Shown here: in pieces, positions 38,001 through 50,300 of the stretch
Position numbering within the stretch: position 1 is the first letter of the stretch
Layout of the letters: the number at the start of each line of letters is the position of its first letter
NCBI GenBank assembly: GCA_027574665.1
Contig: CM050654.1
Span: 21,458,222 to 21,522,221, forward strand
Length of the DNA: 64,000 nucleotides
Source: Rhynochetos jubatus
Lineage: Eukaryota; Chordata; Aves; Eurypygiformes; Rhynochetidae
Direction of reading: 5' to 3'
Program-made: the position numbers and the translations under genes
Notes under the pieces: model-generated
What the model was told of the DNA's origin: nothing
The model's database searches: none
What the model saw: the letters and a program-made list of their open reading frames with translations, nothing else

Positions 38001-41000
38001 AGCTCTAGAGAAATTGAAATGACATGTTCACCGTCCCTGTCATATTGAACTAATTTCAGGCAAAGATATCTTTTCCATGAAACAAAGTTTTAAAAACATG
38101 AACGTCACATACAGCCTTAACCAGAAGGCTGACAAGCATCTAAGAATAGCAGCTATTGAACGCAGAACACCTCTCTTATTGCCATACCATTCAAAAACAA
38201 AAAGGGGATGTCAGGCTCTTCCCGTTGATCTAGATTTCCTTTACATTTTAGCTCTTTGGCTCCAGCTGTGCAACAACTGTAACAGGAGCACATACCTTCT
38301 GTATGAGGAATGTTTACAGCATTAACATGGTCTTTATTTCCTAAAGAAAGAAGCTAGTGCTACTCTCAGAAAAAAACTGCTCCTGCTATATACATTTTTT
38401 GCCATGGCAAAGAGGGAATTCTGAAATGCTCTTCCCAAGGCTTTGTCTTCATTGTGTCATTACCTGAGATTCCTCCAATTTGGGTGGGAGCCTTATATCT
38501 GAAATGAGCTTTGAAGGGTGGAAGGAGGACATTTTTTTCCCCTTTTCTCTTTGCTTCTCTAGTCTGGAGAATTAAAAATATTTTGAACATTGAGATCTGG
38601 AAATTGTTAGATTAATAATCCTTTTTTACACTTGCTTGTACCATTATAGGTGTAACGGGAAGCTCAGATACCGAGTCTGCAGTCTTGTTTCTTGCGATGC
38701 CTGTTCCTGAAGAACAAAGAACCTAGTAAGCATGTATTTGAATGAGTAGTTTTCAGCAGAAACTGGTATTTACATCATTTTTCTTTTTACACTGTAAAAA
38801 AGATTTGAGTGATGGGGGGCAAGCCCATTCCTACAATTTTCCCCCCAGAGATGTAAGCCAGTGTGATGGGAGATAGCATGCCCTGCCTAAGCAGAGTTTG
38901 CATCTATTTGCATTGCTTTTTGTGATAGCCTTCCATTTTTAGTGGTTGCACTGAATTTTTAGCCTCACAGTTCCAAGTATTGCCACTGGTATGGTTAATA
39001 GCCTTTCATAAATGAAACATTGTACAGAACTCAGCATTCAACTAAAATCTTTCTGATCATTGGAGAAAGAGTGTAAAATGGCATGGGGAAAACATGTTCC
39101 CTGTGACTTCAAGTTGATTTTTTTGGAGAAAACTGAAATATCTGCAACAGATACTTGCTTATGAGATACAGGTTTTAATATTTTACCATGCTATCTTTTT
39201 GTCAACTTCAAGTCCCAATTATCCTAGCAAGCAATGTTTCACAGAGCAGTGGCATTGCAGAATAATATTTTTCAACTTGAAAGCTGAGATTCCAAGCTTT
39301 TAGGTGATAGGCTTACAAATATAACAGGTATTTCTAGCTCTAACAGTTTGATACTGATGAAATCAGGTCAGAACTGACACTGGGAGAAGAGGTAAAATGG
39401 CAAAATACGCAACACAAGATTTTCAAGTCTTCTAGCGTTTGACAGTCATACGATATGATAAAGGAAAAGCATAAAGAGCAACAAAGTCTCAATAAGAGAC
39501 AAAAAGGAATTGAAAAAATGATCTATATAAGCAGACATAAATCCTTCATACAGACATTATGGGCTGCTTACCCTCCTGCTGACATTGCAGAGAGAGACAA
39601 TAGGTCAGTCTTGAATTGCCTAAACTGCCACATAGCAGCTTTATGTGTTTGTTCATAGGAGGCATGGACACTTACTGCCCAAGATACTGCTTCAGCTGCA
39701 CAGACCTTTATTCCCCCTACTACAGCAGTTAAAGTGTCCTTCAAATCCTGCAGCTTCAGGTAGCTTGCTTCCTCAGTTTTGAAACTGTTGTGTTTCTTCA
39801 GGTTATTAACTGTTGAGCTAGAAGCTGTTTCCATTTTATCTGCAGTAGGTAACTTTTATGTTTCAAAATAAATGAAAGGGAACAGTTTGACCCAGGTTCC
39901 CAAATATAAACATTTTTCAGAGCTTAATTTACCTCTTAAGACAAAATCTTGGATAAGCACAACTGACAATAGCTTTGCGGGAAAAGAAAATTTGTCATTA
40001 CCCGTTGAACTAAGTTCACCATTTTAGTTACTCTGCTGAATTTTCTTAAAGTAGACTCAGTGTTGCTGTGACTGGAATTGTAAGTGATGGGAGGGCAAGC
40101 CAGCAGCCTGATGCCAACAGTGTCTACAGCGAAAAACTTCAAATATACTTACAGATCTTACGTACATTCTGAAAAGAGTATTCAAATGCACAAAACTCTT
40201 TCAAATGTTTCAGCATGTAGTGCAAAGTTCCGCTTGATGTTTTAGTGAAGTGACTGAAGAATCTGGATTTAATCAAAATGCAGAAAAAAGTAATAAATTA
40301 AATTACATAAACCTGTTATTAGTGTTTGATTCAAGTTCCTGTTAGTGTGCAGTAACTCAAAAGAAGAACAAGAGCATCTTAAGAAACCTAGGGTAACAGA
40401 TTATATATTTGAACAGAGGTAATTTTTATCCAGGATTACTTTAGGGTCATATTGTGCCTTGAATCGGAGAGGGCTCTAATAGCCTTCGGCTTCAACTATC
40501 CAATTCCTACACTCCTAACATCTAGAGCTGAAAAGTTGCGGCTAAGCCTCAGTGTTCATATGTCAGCTCACAAACCCACAAAACGGGATCTCCCCAGTAT
40601 CCAGCTGCAATTCTCTAGACAGCTGTTACTAGTTCACAGGTCCCCTCTCGGCATGCAAAGGTCAGACAGTACTAGCGATAACTATTTTCTATACTACACC
40701 GATAAATACTTGTGTTTCTGTATAGCAGAAGATCCCTGTTTGTGATTATGTTAATACAGAAATATAAAGAGGAGCTACACAAAACACACTGTTATAAATA
40801 GTATTAAACTTTTATTTCATAAATCAGACTTGCTGAATAGCTGGAGATGCTCCTGTGTGTGCTTCAGAGACAAGAATCCTGCAGTTCCCTTGCAGGTGAA
40901 ATTGGTTACCCTGTTGAAAACCATGGAATAAAATATCCAGACTGGCAAGCAGGAAGCTAGGAGTTTCTCAAATAGCATCCCCTGAAACCCGTTCTGTCAA

Positions 41001-42410
41001 CTTTACCATTAATGCTCAGTCTCTACAAGTGCTAGTTCAGACATACCCCAAAAGCCTGCTGAACTAAACTGGCTTATGTCAGTGGAACACTCACTGCTCT
41101 CTTGCTGCTCTGCTAGAGATTATTACCTCTTCCTCTGCCAAGGGATAGTCCAGACACTTCTTAGACCACTTCAGGGAAAGTCAGCAGGGCTAGTTTAATT
41201 TGCTGATGAAGGTTGTTTCAGATAATTGGCTTAATTAACTGTAATGGATTAGGGAGTACTCACATGGTCTTTCCTGGCAGCAGCACTGCAGAAGCTGGAA
41301 TCTGCTGCAGGATGGCAGGATGCAAAGTTTCTAGATCTCTAAGAGGTTGTTTATTCATATCTTTGGTGCCTAGTAACAAGATAGTTCCTGTAAACCAGGT
41401 CATTACGTTTTGCTGTCCACAGGCACATCCCAACAGTTTAGAATGTCCCCAGCCCATGCTGGAACGAGAAACCATGCTCAGCCTGACTGCACCTTCACCA
41501 GTAAGGGAGCTGGAGGCACTAGCTCACCTCTTTCAACAGTGTCAGCATAAAATGGAAAAAAATATACCCATAGGTTATGAAAAGAATAATCTGCCCTAAT
41601 CAATGTGCAAGAGAAGTTTCATTATTTGTCTAAGGAAAGCAATTTTGTCCTTTTGGCTCAGTGTCTTCTATATCCATCCCACCCCATCAACTGAATATGG
41701 CAACCTTCACTACCTCTAGCATCAAGCCTACATTTCATGGCATCTCTCAGCCCTTTTGTGACACCTGGGGGTGATAGCAGACAAACCTCCTTTCCTTTCC
41801 CCTATCAGGTACTAGAAGTATCAAAAGAACAGATATCACAGACCCTTCTGCCTTTTTATGCTTCTCCCTTGACCTCTGCCCCAAGAAAAGTAACCTATGA
41901 AGAGAAAAACTGTTCAAGTGTGCAAACAGCCCATCAGGCAGTGTTTTTTCCTGTTAGTCCTACAGTTCCTTAAACGGCTTAGGCTGCTTTGTGAGTAGCA
42001 TCAACCCTAGAAACTCAAAACTTAGGCAGTGTTAGTGTAGACTTGCCCAGAAGCACAAGCAGTATCCCAGACCTCTGCAGAAACTAAATCAAAGCACAGT
42101 TCTTCAGCTCAGCTTTCCCACTTCTGGCTTATCACTAACAGCTGATAATGTTCAACAAGAAACCAAAACTACTAACCAAAAAAACAAATCCACCCCATCC
42201 CCCCAGATCCCACAACTTACCTTTAGGCTTACTATTACAATCAGGAGAGGTCTTGTAACAGTCGTCATTATTAACAAGTATAAAAGATGCCAATACTACA
42301 GTAGATGAACATACATATTATATGTATCATACAGACAAGATACCCTAGACAGAAGAATTACAATTTCTAAAAGAATTTAATAGAAAATGTAAAAACATCC
42401 AGAAAACACT
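35076..42410. other. Intergenic region between METAP1D and HAT1
   Basis: AT-rich sequence without a recognised gene. Frames up to 128 codons occur (for example 41213-41599, plus strand), with no known domains. The region between the CR1 copy (ends 43147) and the HAT1 poly(A) signal is similarly featureless apart from a short AT run near 43405-43415. Confidence 0.7.
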
Positions 42411-43147
42411 TGTGCAAAGTGTTCAATACTGTCCTGTACAACATCCTTGTCTCTAAGTTGGAGAGGCATGGATTTGACAGATGGACTGGTTGGTGGATAA
42501 GGAACTGGCTTGATGGCTGCACTCAGAGAGTTGTGGTCAACAGCTCAGCTGTATCCTGGATGTATCCAGACCAGTGTGGCCAGCAGGTCAAGAGAGGGGA
42601 TTCTCCCCCTCTACTCTGCTCTTGTGAGACCCCACCTGGAGTGCTGCCTCCAGCACCCCTCTGGGGCCCTCAATATAAAAAGGATACCAACCAGTTGGAG
42701 CAAGTTGAGAGGTGGCCACAAAGATGCTCAGAGGGCTGGAGCACCTCTGCTATGGGGACAGGCTGAGAGAGTTGGGCTTGTTCAGCCTGGAGAAGAGAAG
42801 GCTCCAGGGAGACCTTACTGCACCTTCCAGTACCTGAAGGGGCCTAACAAGGAAGCCGAAGGGGGAAAGGGCCTCTAGTAATGGGACAAGGGCTAACAGG
42901 TTTGAACAGAAAGTGGGTAGATTTAGATTAGGTATCAGGAAAAAGATCTTCCCAGAGAGGGTGGGGAGGCACTGGCACAGGTTGCCCAGAGACACTGTAG
43001 ATGCCCCATCCCTATCTGTCTTCAAGGTCAGGCTGGATGAGGCTTTGAGCAACCTGATCTAGTGGAGGCTGTCCCTGCCCATGGCAGGGGGCTTAGAACT
43101 AGGTGATCTTTAAGGTCCCTTCCAACCCAAACCATTCTGTGATTATA
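42411..43147 (+). mobile_element. CR1 LINE fragment A (3' part, internally deleted)
   Basis: The plus strand carries a CR1 3' end. It opens with a reverse-transcriptase piece ([21 protein letters not shown]), then jumps to the late ORF2 region ([11 protein letters not shown]-type sequence, FQYLKG). It ends with the typical CCTTCCAACCCAAACCATTC tail and an ATTCTGTG-type terminus. About 400 nt covering the FADD active site are missing relative to copy C. It lies in the HAT1-METAP1D intergenic region. Confidence 0.9.
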
Positions 43148-43929
43148 CTTTTTCTCCATATCCTATCAGACAGTAATAGAGAACCGTCAATCTACAAACT
43201 CCAGTTTTGAAAGCTGGACCTGAATCCCATTAGGACCATAAAACACAGTTAATGGATTTCAGTGTTCCTTATTCAAGTCCTTTAAGATAAATCAGTTCTG
43301 AAGTCTGAACTACAAGAAAAGATACCCAACTTCTTCCTTTAATGGAGATGAGACAAAAGGACCTCAAGCCTACAAAGTGTCTAGCAGACTAGAGTCAAGG
43401 AACTATATATATATACACCTAGTTCCTACAGATCTGTATGTTTCTTACACTAATTAAAGTAGAAGTGTTTTTGGAGTCCCTTCAAAGTCTTGGCTGTTTC
43501 CCCAACAGTGAGGTGTTTTCCTCAGATCATAAACCTGCAAGCTTGGGCATTTGAAAAAGAATATGCTCAAGGCCCTTCAGAGACTTAAGTAGAATGGGTC
43601 TGATAGCTTATGGGAGCAGGATCCACTTTCCAGAAAGGATAAAGAGCCTATGCACAGGAAGCGTGCCAGCCAGACCACAGAACCAGTCCTGTAACCTGCT
43701 CCTGGGACATTACACCAAAGAGTGCACAGGCCCTACACACCATAATAGGATCCAAGTAGAACAACCTGAGGAAGATCAAGTTAGGAGAAATCTGAGATGC
43801 AATATTTATATTGCTTAGATTCATGTATTAAATTGCTATTCTGATATCTATTAAGTCTTGCAAACAAAAGAGAGGGGTAAAAGAAAATTCATACAATTGA
43901 AGTGATACTGCATCTGAAAATCTACATAG

Positions 43930-43935
43930 TTTATT
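43930..43935 (-). terminator. HAT1: HAT1 poly(A) signal AATAAA
   Basis: AATAAA on the minus strand, about 208 nt past the HAT1 stop. T-rich sequence follows downstream (around 43870-43905 in reverse). It gives a short 3' UTR of about 230 nt. It is the first canonical signal after the stop. Confidence 0.7.
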
Positions 43936-44142
43936 TCAGCAAGAAGTGCCCCCAAACCTAAAGTACAACATTTAAAAACCTACAACACAAAAATAGAAAA
44001 CATTCAAAATGCACAGAAACACAAGTCACCTTTAATGTGATTAAAACGTCACATGAGATTTTTTTTGCAGTTAAGTGGCAATTAAGGATGTGCTTTACAA
44101 GATTGTATAGAAATTTGCGAGTTGCCTGTACAGGTAGGATCC

Positions 44143-44310
44143 TCATGCTTGTGCAAGTCGTTCCAGCACTCTTCGGTAATCTGAAACAAGCTGTTGGAAG
44201 CTCTCTTCTAACTGTTCATGTTGCATGTTTAGGTCTATTTGGTTCAACTGATTCGTCAGTTCCTCTGGTCTTAGACACCTTCTCATCTTGGCAAGTTCTC
44301 TCTGCTTTTT
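44143..44310 (-). CDS. HAT1: HAT1 terminal coding exon and stop
   Basis: 168 nt encoding fifty-five codons from [20 protein letters not shown] to [12 protein letters not shown], then TGA at 44145-44143. It matches the human C-terminus ([20 protein letters not shown]...RVIERLAQE). The segment is highly charged and predicted helical or coiled-coil. The acceptor is short, GATTGCTTAG, with a weak pyrimidine tract. Confidence 0.95.
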   Translation of the reverse strand, partial: KKQRELAKMRRCLRPEELTNQLNQIDLNMQHEQLEESFQQLVSDYRRVLERLAQA

Positions 44311-47300
44311 CTAAGCAATCAAACAAACACAACCAAAGTTTGAACACAACCAGTCATCATCAAGAACATGGTATTTCATTAAATATATTCATTTCAGTAT
44401 CTAGTTCCCCATAATTGACAAAAATTTTAAGCCTCCTGTGCACAGAAAACATTTCAGGAATTGTTACGTATTATTCAAAAGTTAGCAGGAATTAGCAATA
44501 ACAGCATTGAAATGCAAGATCATCATCTACAAGCATAAACAATTTGTGTAGCAAGAAGGTAAGGACTTCCCCATGCTGTGTCACGTGTGATATTTTTACC
44601 TGTTTCTTAAATACTAAAGTATTGAGTATTTCACCAGATATTTTTTATGCAGCTGATATCAATTTCTGAACTGCTCAGTTCCTTAGTTACTTTCTATTCT
44701 TCAGTCTTTACTTGCTTTGTAAAAGCAGGATGTCATCGATATTTCATTAAAAAGAATTAATAATGCATTACATATGCCTGGCATCTTATCCATGTCTTTG
44801 GCATGCCTATGGAATCAGACTTTGTTAAAACAACATTTTCCCAAACAATTCCTCCACCAGTCTCCAAGTCTTCTGTACTCTAATTTTCCACTTATCCCTC
44901 AAAGGAAAACTTGTTTTCTGTGATTGATGCTGAGGGTCAGGAGGAGGGAGTGGAGACCACAGTAAACTGTAAATAAGCAGGATCAGAACAACTAATAATC
45001 ATGGAAACAGAGGTTCTGTATCAGAGTCTTGATGAGGCCTCCAGGCACATTTCTGGCCAAAAAAAAAATCAAGAAACATTTCCATGCAGAAAGGCTGTGA
45101 AAAGCAGCATAGCTGTTCAAATTTTAGATTCACATTAGCCCTATATAGTCAAAATGAGTACAATATTCAAAACATGTGACAAGTTGCCCAAATGAAGAGA
45201 GGAGTATCATCTGAGCAAGCTCCTAGCAGCAGAAAACCAAACCCATCCTTATTCTAGAATTAATTCCAATTCTGCTTAATTAACAGGAATGCCTATTAGG
45301 ATTATAAATGTTAGCTCTGAAAAAAGGTGTCAGCTTTCAAATGCCTATTATGCCTGATACTGCAGCATTAGGTCATCTCTTAGTTCCAGATTCCAGGTAA
45401 AAAGCAAACTGCCTCTGCATGTTTTAGATAACCAGTTGTTTCAATATCCATTTCCCTCCAAATATACTACCAGCACATCCAGGTACACGAGAGTCTGAAA
45501 CCTGCAATCACTGACATTTTACTTGGGCAGTTTCAAAAGGATTCTTCGGGAGCAAGTTATCGGGCTGGGCAGAAAAGTGTATTTAGTTCAAGTAGCAAAC
45601 ACAAAGTATTATGATTAATAACAGCAGCACAACAGTGGTGGTTACTTCCAAAAGGGATGACATGAAGAACAAAGAGATGATCAAGGAGACATGTCTAGAG
45701 CACAGCCCACAAATGAGCATAAAAAGCAGAGTTCTTTACAAATGGAGAAGCCACAGTGAAACTGAAATTGCAGGAGCTGCTCACCCTCTGAACTACCTTA
45801 GAGTGAGGCCCTGTTCATTCAGATACCAAATCTTTTATTTCGTCTTATACAGAGAGTGACATAGCTGGCTGTATCAGTCATTCTCATCTAGTAGTGCCGT
45901 ATACATAAGAATATCCGTATTTTTAGCAACAGCCTGCTTCCTAATGTGACGGCTTCAAGGAGAACAGATCTATTACAGGGCTTTTTTCCATCTGGGGTTT
46001 CTTCATACAGTTTTATTTCTGCTACTGTTAGCCAGGAAATAGCTGTAAAATGCTATGCCATTTTTACTAAATTAAGGTATTGGCAATTTAGAATTATTCT
46101 ACATCTCTACAGCACTGTTCAAATGAAGCTATCAAGTGCTTTATATAAAAAAAACCAGCATTAGAGTATGCAGTAATATTCCTGATTCTTGATTAAAATT
46201 TTTCTCACCCCCCCCAGGTACTGTATGTTTATGTCACTATATATATTAAAAACTAGTTTAATTTCAGTTCTGAAGTTTCTGAAAGCAGCACCATGATTAA
46301 AAATTATTGGAAACACTGCTTAGAAGGAGTGGATGAGTAAGCTGTCTACTAGGTAGAACTACCGTAAACAAGATGGTTGTATTTCAGAACATGAAACTTA
46401 AAATCAAGGAAAGGGTGTTGGCTGCTTTCAGGATTCTTTTGAATCCTCATTGAAGTAACTGAAAAATTAAAAATGCAGTATTCTGAACTAGCAATATTGC
46501 ATATCTAGCAATACAAAATCCATTCATTATTAATGCATTTATTGCATGCAAAGACTGAAGTGGAAACAGTTGCTAGAAGCACTAGAATTGAAGCTGCTTA
46601 TGGAATTTTGGATTTCCCCCATAGGGCTTCAGTGCCCAGTGAATGAATTGAAACTGCAACAGTCCTGCTAGCTGAAAAATCATGGCCTTATTTCTAGTCA
46701 ACACTGAAATTTAGCAAATGAGACAAGACACTCATGAAAGAATAGAAAGTGTTTTGATTAAGGTCTGGCCACTCAGCATGACATAGTATGATCTCCAGAT
46801 CAGGCAACTGTTTAATACACTGCTGGGTTCTCATTTCTGCTAACAGCTCCCCTAAGTCCAAGACAAGTACAATCAAAGTTTTGCTATTTTAGTGTAACAG
46901 GGTAAGTGCTGCTTTAGGACAGCTTGCAAGCTAATCAAGGTACTCTTCTCATACTTCGTGAAACTTTTCCAACAGGGTTTAGGTTTACTTAGCAAGTACA
47001 TAATTCAAAAGAGTAGATAACGTGCTAGTTATAGCAATAAACCTAGATTTATTTGTGGTCTTTTAATACAGAGACTGATGCCATTAGCAACCAGGATTTT
47101 TAACCTTTATCTCAAAAGGTCAGTTTATGCAATACGGACCAACTATATTGAGAATCACGAGAACCATACTTAATAGGAACTAGGAAAATGACTTTGCACT
47201 AAGTTTAGTACTTGCTTAAACTTTACTGCTGAAGTTATTTTATATTTTATCTGCATGGAGTTCTGGGTCCGCATGGCTACGTTATTTCTAGCTGGTTTTT

Positions 47301-50300
47301 TTAAAGACTTCGCTAACAACTAGAACAGGAATCTAACCTACACCTAGCCTGCAGTGTAAACGTATTACAGCATTTACCTCTTCAAATTTTTGGCTTGTCT
47401 ATTTAAGGTATTTTTAACCTTTTCAAGAAATTGCCTCTCTTCCCCTTAAGCCTACCTACCTGGGTATAATGCCACTTGTAGCTAGATAACAAGCTTAGTA
47501 TCCTCCTGCTGGAATTCACAGGAAGCAGTCAGGAGCCAAACACAGGATCCTCAGTACTGCTATGTACGAAATTCATTTGCTGCATCTGTATACGTGCCAG
47601 TTGAACACTGCATCACTAATAGCAGCTGATTGGCAACATAATTGGCATCAACTACATTTATGGAAATGAAAGTAAAATCAAGTATAATTAGCCTTGAAAT
47701 AAGTATTAAATGATACTTAAGTCATATACACCTTATAGGGGCCAATCAGTCTTCTTTTAACGTCCAACCGATAGCTTCTGGACTGTTCTGCATCACCCAT
47801 ATCTGTTGCACGCAATCGGAGAATTTCATAAACCCGTCTTGTGTGATGCTGGTGAACAGAAAGAAAAAGCATGTCTGAATAAAGAGCTCACTCAATACAA
47901 CTTAAAGTGGAGAAATACTGAAATATTAGTTTCCTAGCTTGTTGGAAGACAGAGGCATGGACAAAGCCTTTGTCAAACCTATCCTCCTATCTGGTGGGTT
48001 AAATGAATAAACATTCTTGGTTTTCCTTCAAAACCATTTTCTTCCGTGCAGCTGGTGTCTGATCTCTCAAAGTGCAGCACCAGCTGTGGAGGTGCTGCAA
48101 AGATGTGCTGTAAATGGGCAGCAGAAAGTTCAGAAGTCAGAGTCCCAAAATACTTAAAAGAACTGAAGGATTGGAACTAGAGTGGCATTAAGCAATATTT
48201 TACTGAACAGTACCTACTTTGCTAATTTTAATGATCTTCATATACCTACTGCCCTTCAAAGTCTCCTGGAAGTTCTAAATATGAGAATGAAACAATACTG
48301 AAAGTTTTCTATTTACTAGGGATAAAAAAAAGAATTATTAAATGGAAAAACTGAAGTGCTTTTAGAACCAGGATCACCTAGTATCACACCTGGGAATAAA
48401 AAAAAATATCCTGTTACTGTTAACTGCTGCATCTGCAGGAAAACAGAATTTAAACTAAAATATTCTTTTGCTGAGCAACAATATAAATAAGATGGTTTGT
48501 TTGCTACAGTCGCACATGTTCAGACACTGTTAAAACCCCACATATATATCCTTTTAGGCTGCAGATACCAGACCTAGGAGGCCATGGATGTAGTTTTCTC
48601 ATACAAGCTACACCATTTTTGTGAACACATTTGATGGGTTGTGGCTTCACAACCCATCCCTCAAGCCCCAAAGTTTTCATTACACTACAGTCAAATACAT
48701 TTTTTAATTAATGAACTCTGCCTTTTCACTAAACTGAGTTAAATAATTTACTGATATTACCAGCATATTTAATTGTTCAAATTAACTGTTTAGTTCTTGA
48801 AGAGTTTAGACCTGTCTTGGTAGCAGCTGTTTGACTACTTTAGTGTTCTGCATTCCCTAGCCAACACTTGGTATTTGTACAAACGTACTTGAAAAATGCA
48901 AACCATGCCAAATTCTATCACATTAACAGAATTAGTAGGTAAAAAAAGGCATTTCTCCAAAACCACAAGCTAGGTATCTCCCTTCCACATACATCCTAGA
49001 AATCTGTTGAAATAAACTAGAGTGTGTAAATTCCACCCTCCACCTCTATGTTTAAATAGTTACTCTACCAGTTTGATAAGAATGTCCAAGTACAACTGTT
49101 CTGATTTAATACCTTATTTACTTTCAGTTTTTGTTGAGCTTCCATCACCATTTCTTGACTGAAACCTTGCATTAACTTCCCTGGGGAAAAGCAAAGCAAA
49201 TCTTGACAGAGCTTTACAAGAACAAAGTCTCTTAGCTTCACATAGTTTTCTGATGGATCTTCAGCTAGAAAGAATAAAAAAAGCACATAGTTAATATCAG
49301 CATTATTTTTCCCCCTCATCTCTGGCATGTAATTGGAGAAATATGAAAATAAAAGCAGATCCAGTATTCATCAGTATGTAAACCACCATGCTTAGTCATA
49401 AGTACTGCCATCAAAGTTTTCCATGTGTGACAGTAGATATTAAAGAGATTGCAGAAAGAAAAGTTTCTAGGATTTTGTGTATGCAGTACTGTACAGGATT
49501 ATACTACACATTTCTAGAGATGGACAATACACACAGTTAATCCAATTTAACTCCTTGGGAAAAGAAAACTACTCTCTGTAAAAACCTTTGTTCTTGTATG
49601 TTCCATCTATTCTCTATTTGGATGATGTATCCAGAGCAGCATGGCCAGCAGGTTGAGGGAAGGGATTCTCCCCCTCTGCTCTGAGGCCTCACCTGCAGTA
49701 CTGCATCGAGCTCTGGAACCCTCAACATAAGGATATCCACCAGTTGGAGTGAGTCCAGAGAGGCCACAAAGGTGATGAGAGGGCTGGAGCACCTCTGCTA
49801 TGGGGACAGGCCGAGAGAGTTGGGCTTGTTCAGCCTGGAGAATGGAAGGCTCCAGGGAGACCTTACTGCAGCCTTCCAGTACCTGAAGGGGCTACAAGGA
49901 AGCTGCAGCAGAAGGGCCTGTATTGACAGCACAAGGGGTAACAGGTTTAAATTGAAAGCAGGAGGCTTAGATTAGATATCAGGAAAAAATTCTTCCCAGA
50001 GAGGGTAGTAAGGCACTGGGACAGGTTGCCCAGAGAAGCTGTGGATGCCCCATCCCTGGAAGTGTTCAAGGCCAGGCTGGATGAGAATTTGAGCAACCTG
50101 GTCTAGTGGAGGGTGTCCCTTGCTCATGGCAGGGGGCTTAGAACTAGGTGATCTTTAATGTCCCTTCCAACCCAAACAATTCTGCAATTCAGTGATATTT
50201 GACAAGTGTGGTAGAACTACTACAACACAAACTAATTATGTTGAAAAAGACTGTTAAAACTATCTTACTGTATACAACTAAATCAACTGAAGACATGTAC

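Noticed and set aside
40807-40812. Minus-strand AATAAA in the intergenic region, considered as an alternative HAT1 3' end
   Set aside because: It is more than 3 kb past the HAT1 stop, beyond a good signal at 43930-43935, and AATAAA is common by chance in AT-rich DNA.
41213-41599. Plus-strand frame of 128 codons in the intergenic region
   Set aside because: No recognised domain, no clear promoter or splice context; length is compatible with chance.
42410-42878. Two plus-strand frames of 118 and 122 codons
   Set aside because: Part of CR1 copy A, split between two frames by mutation.
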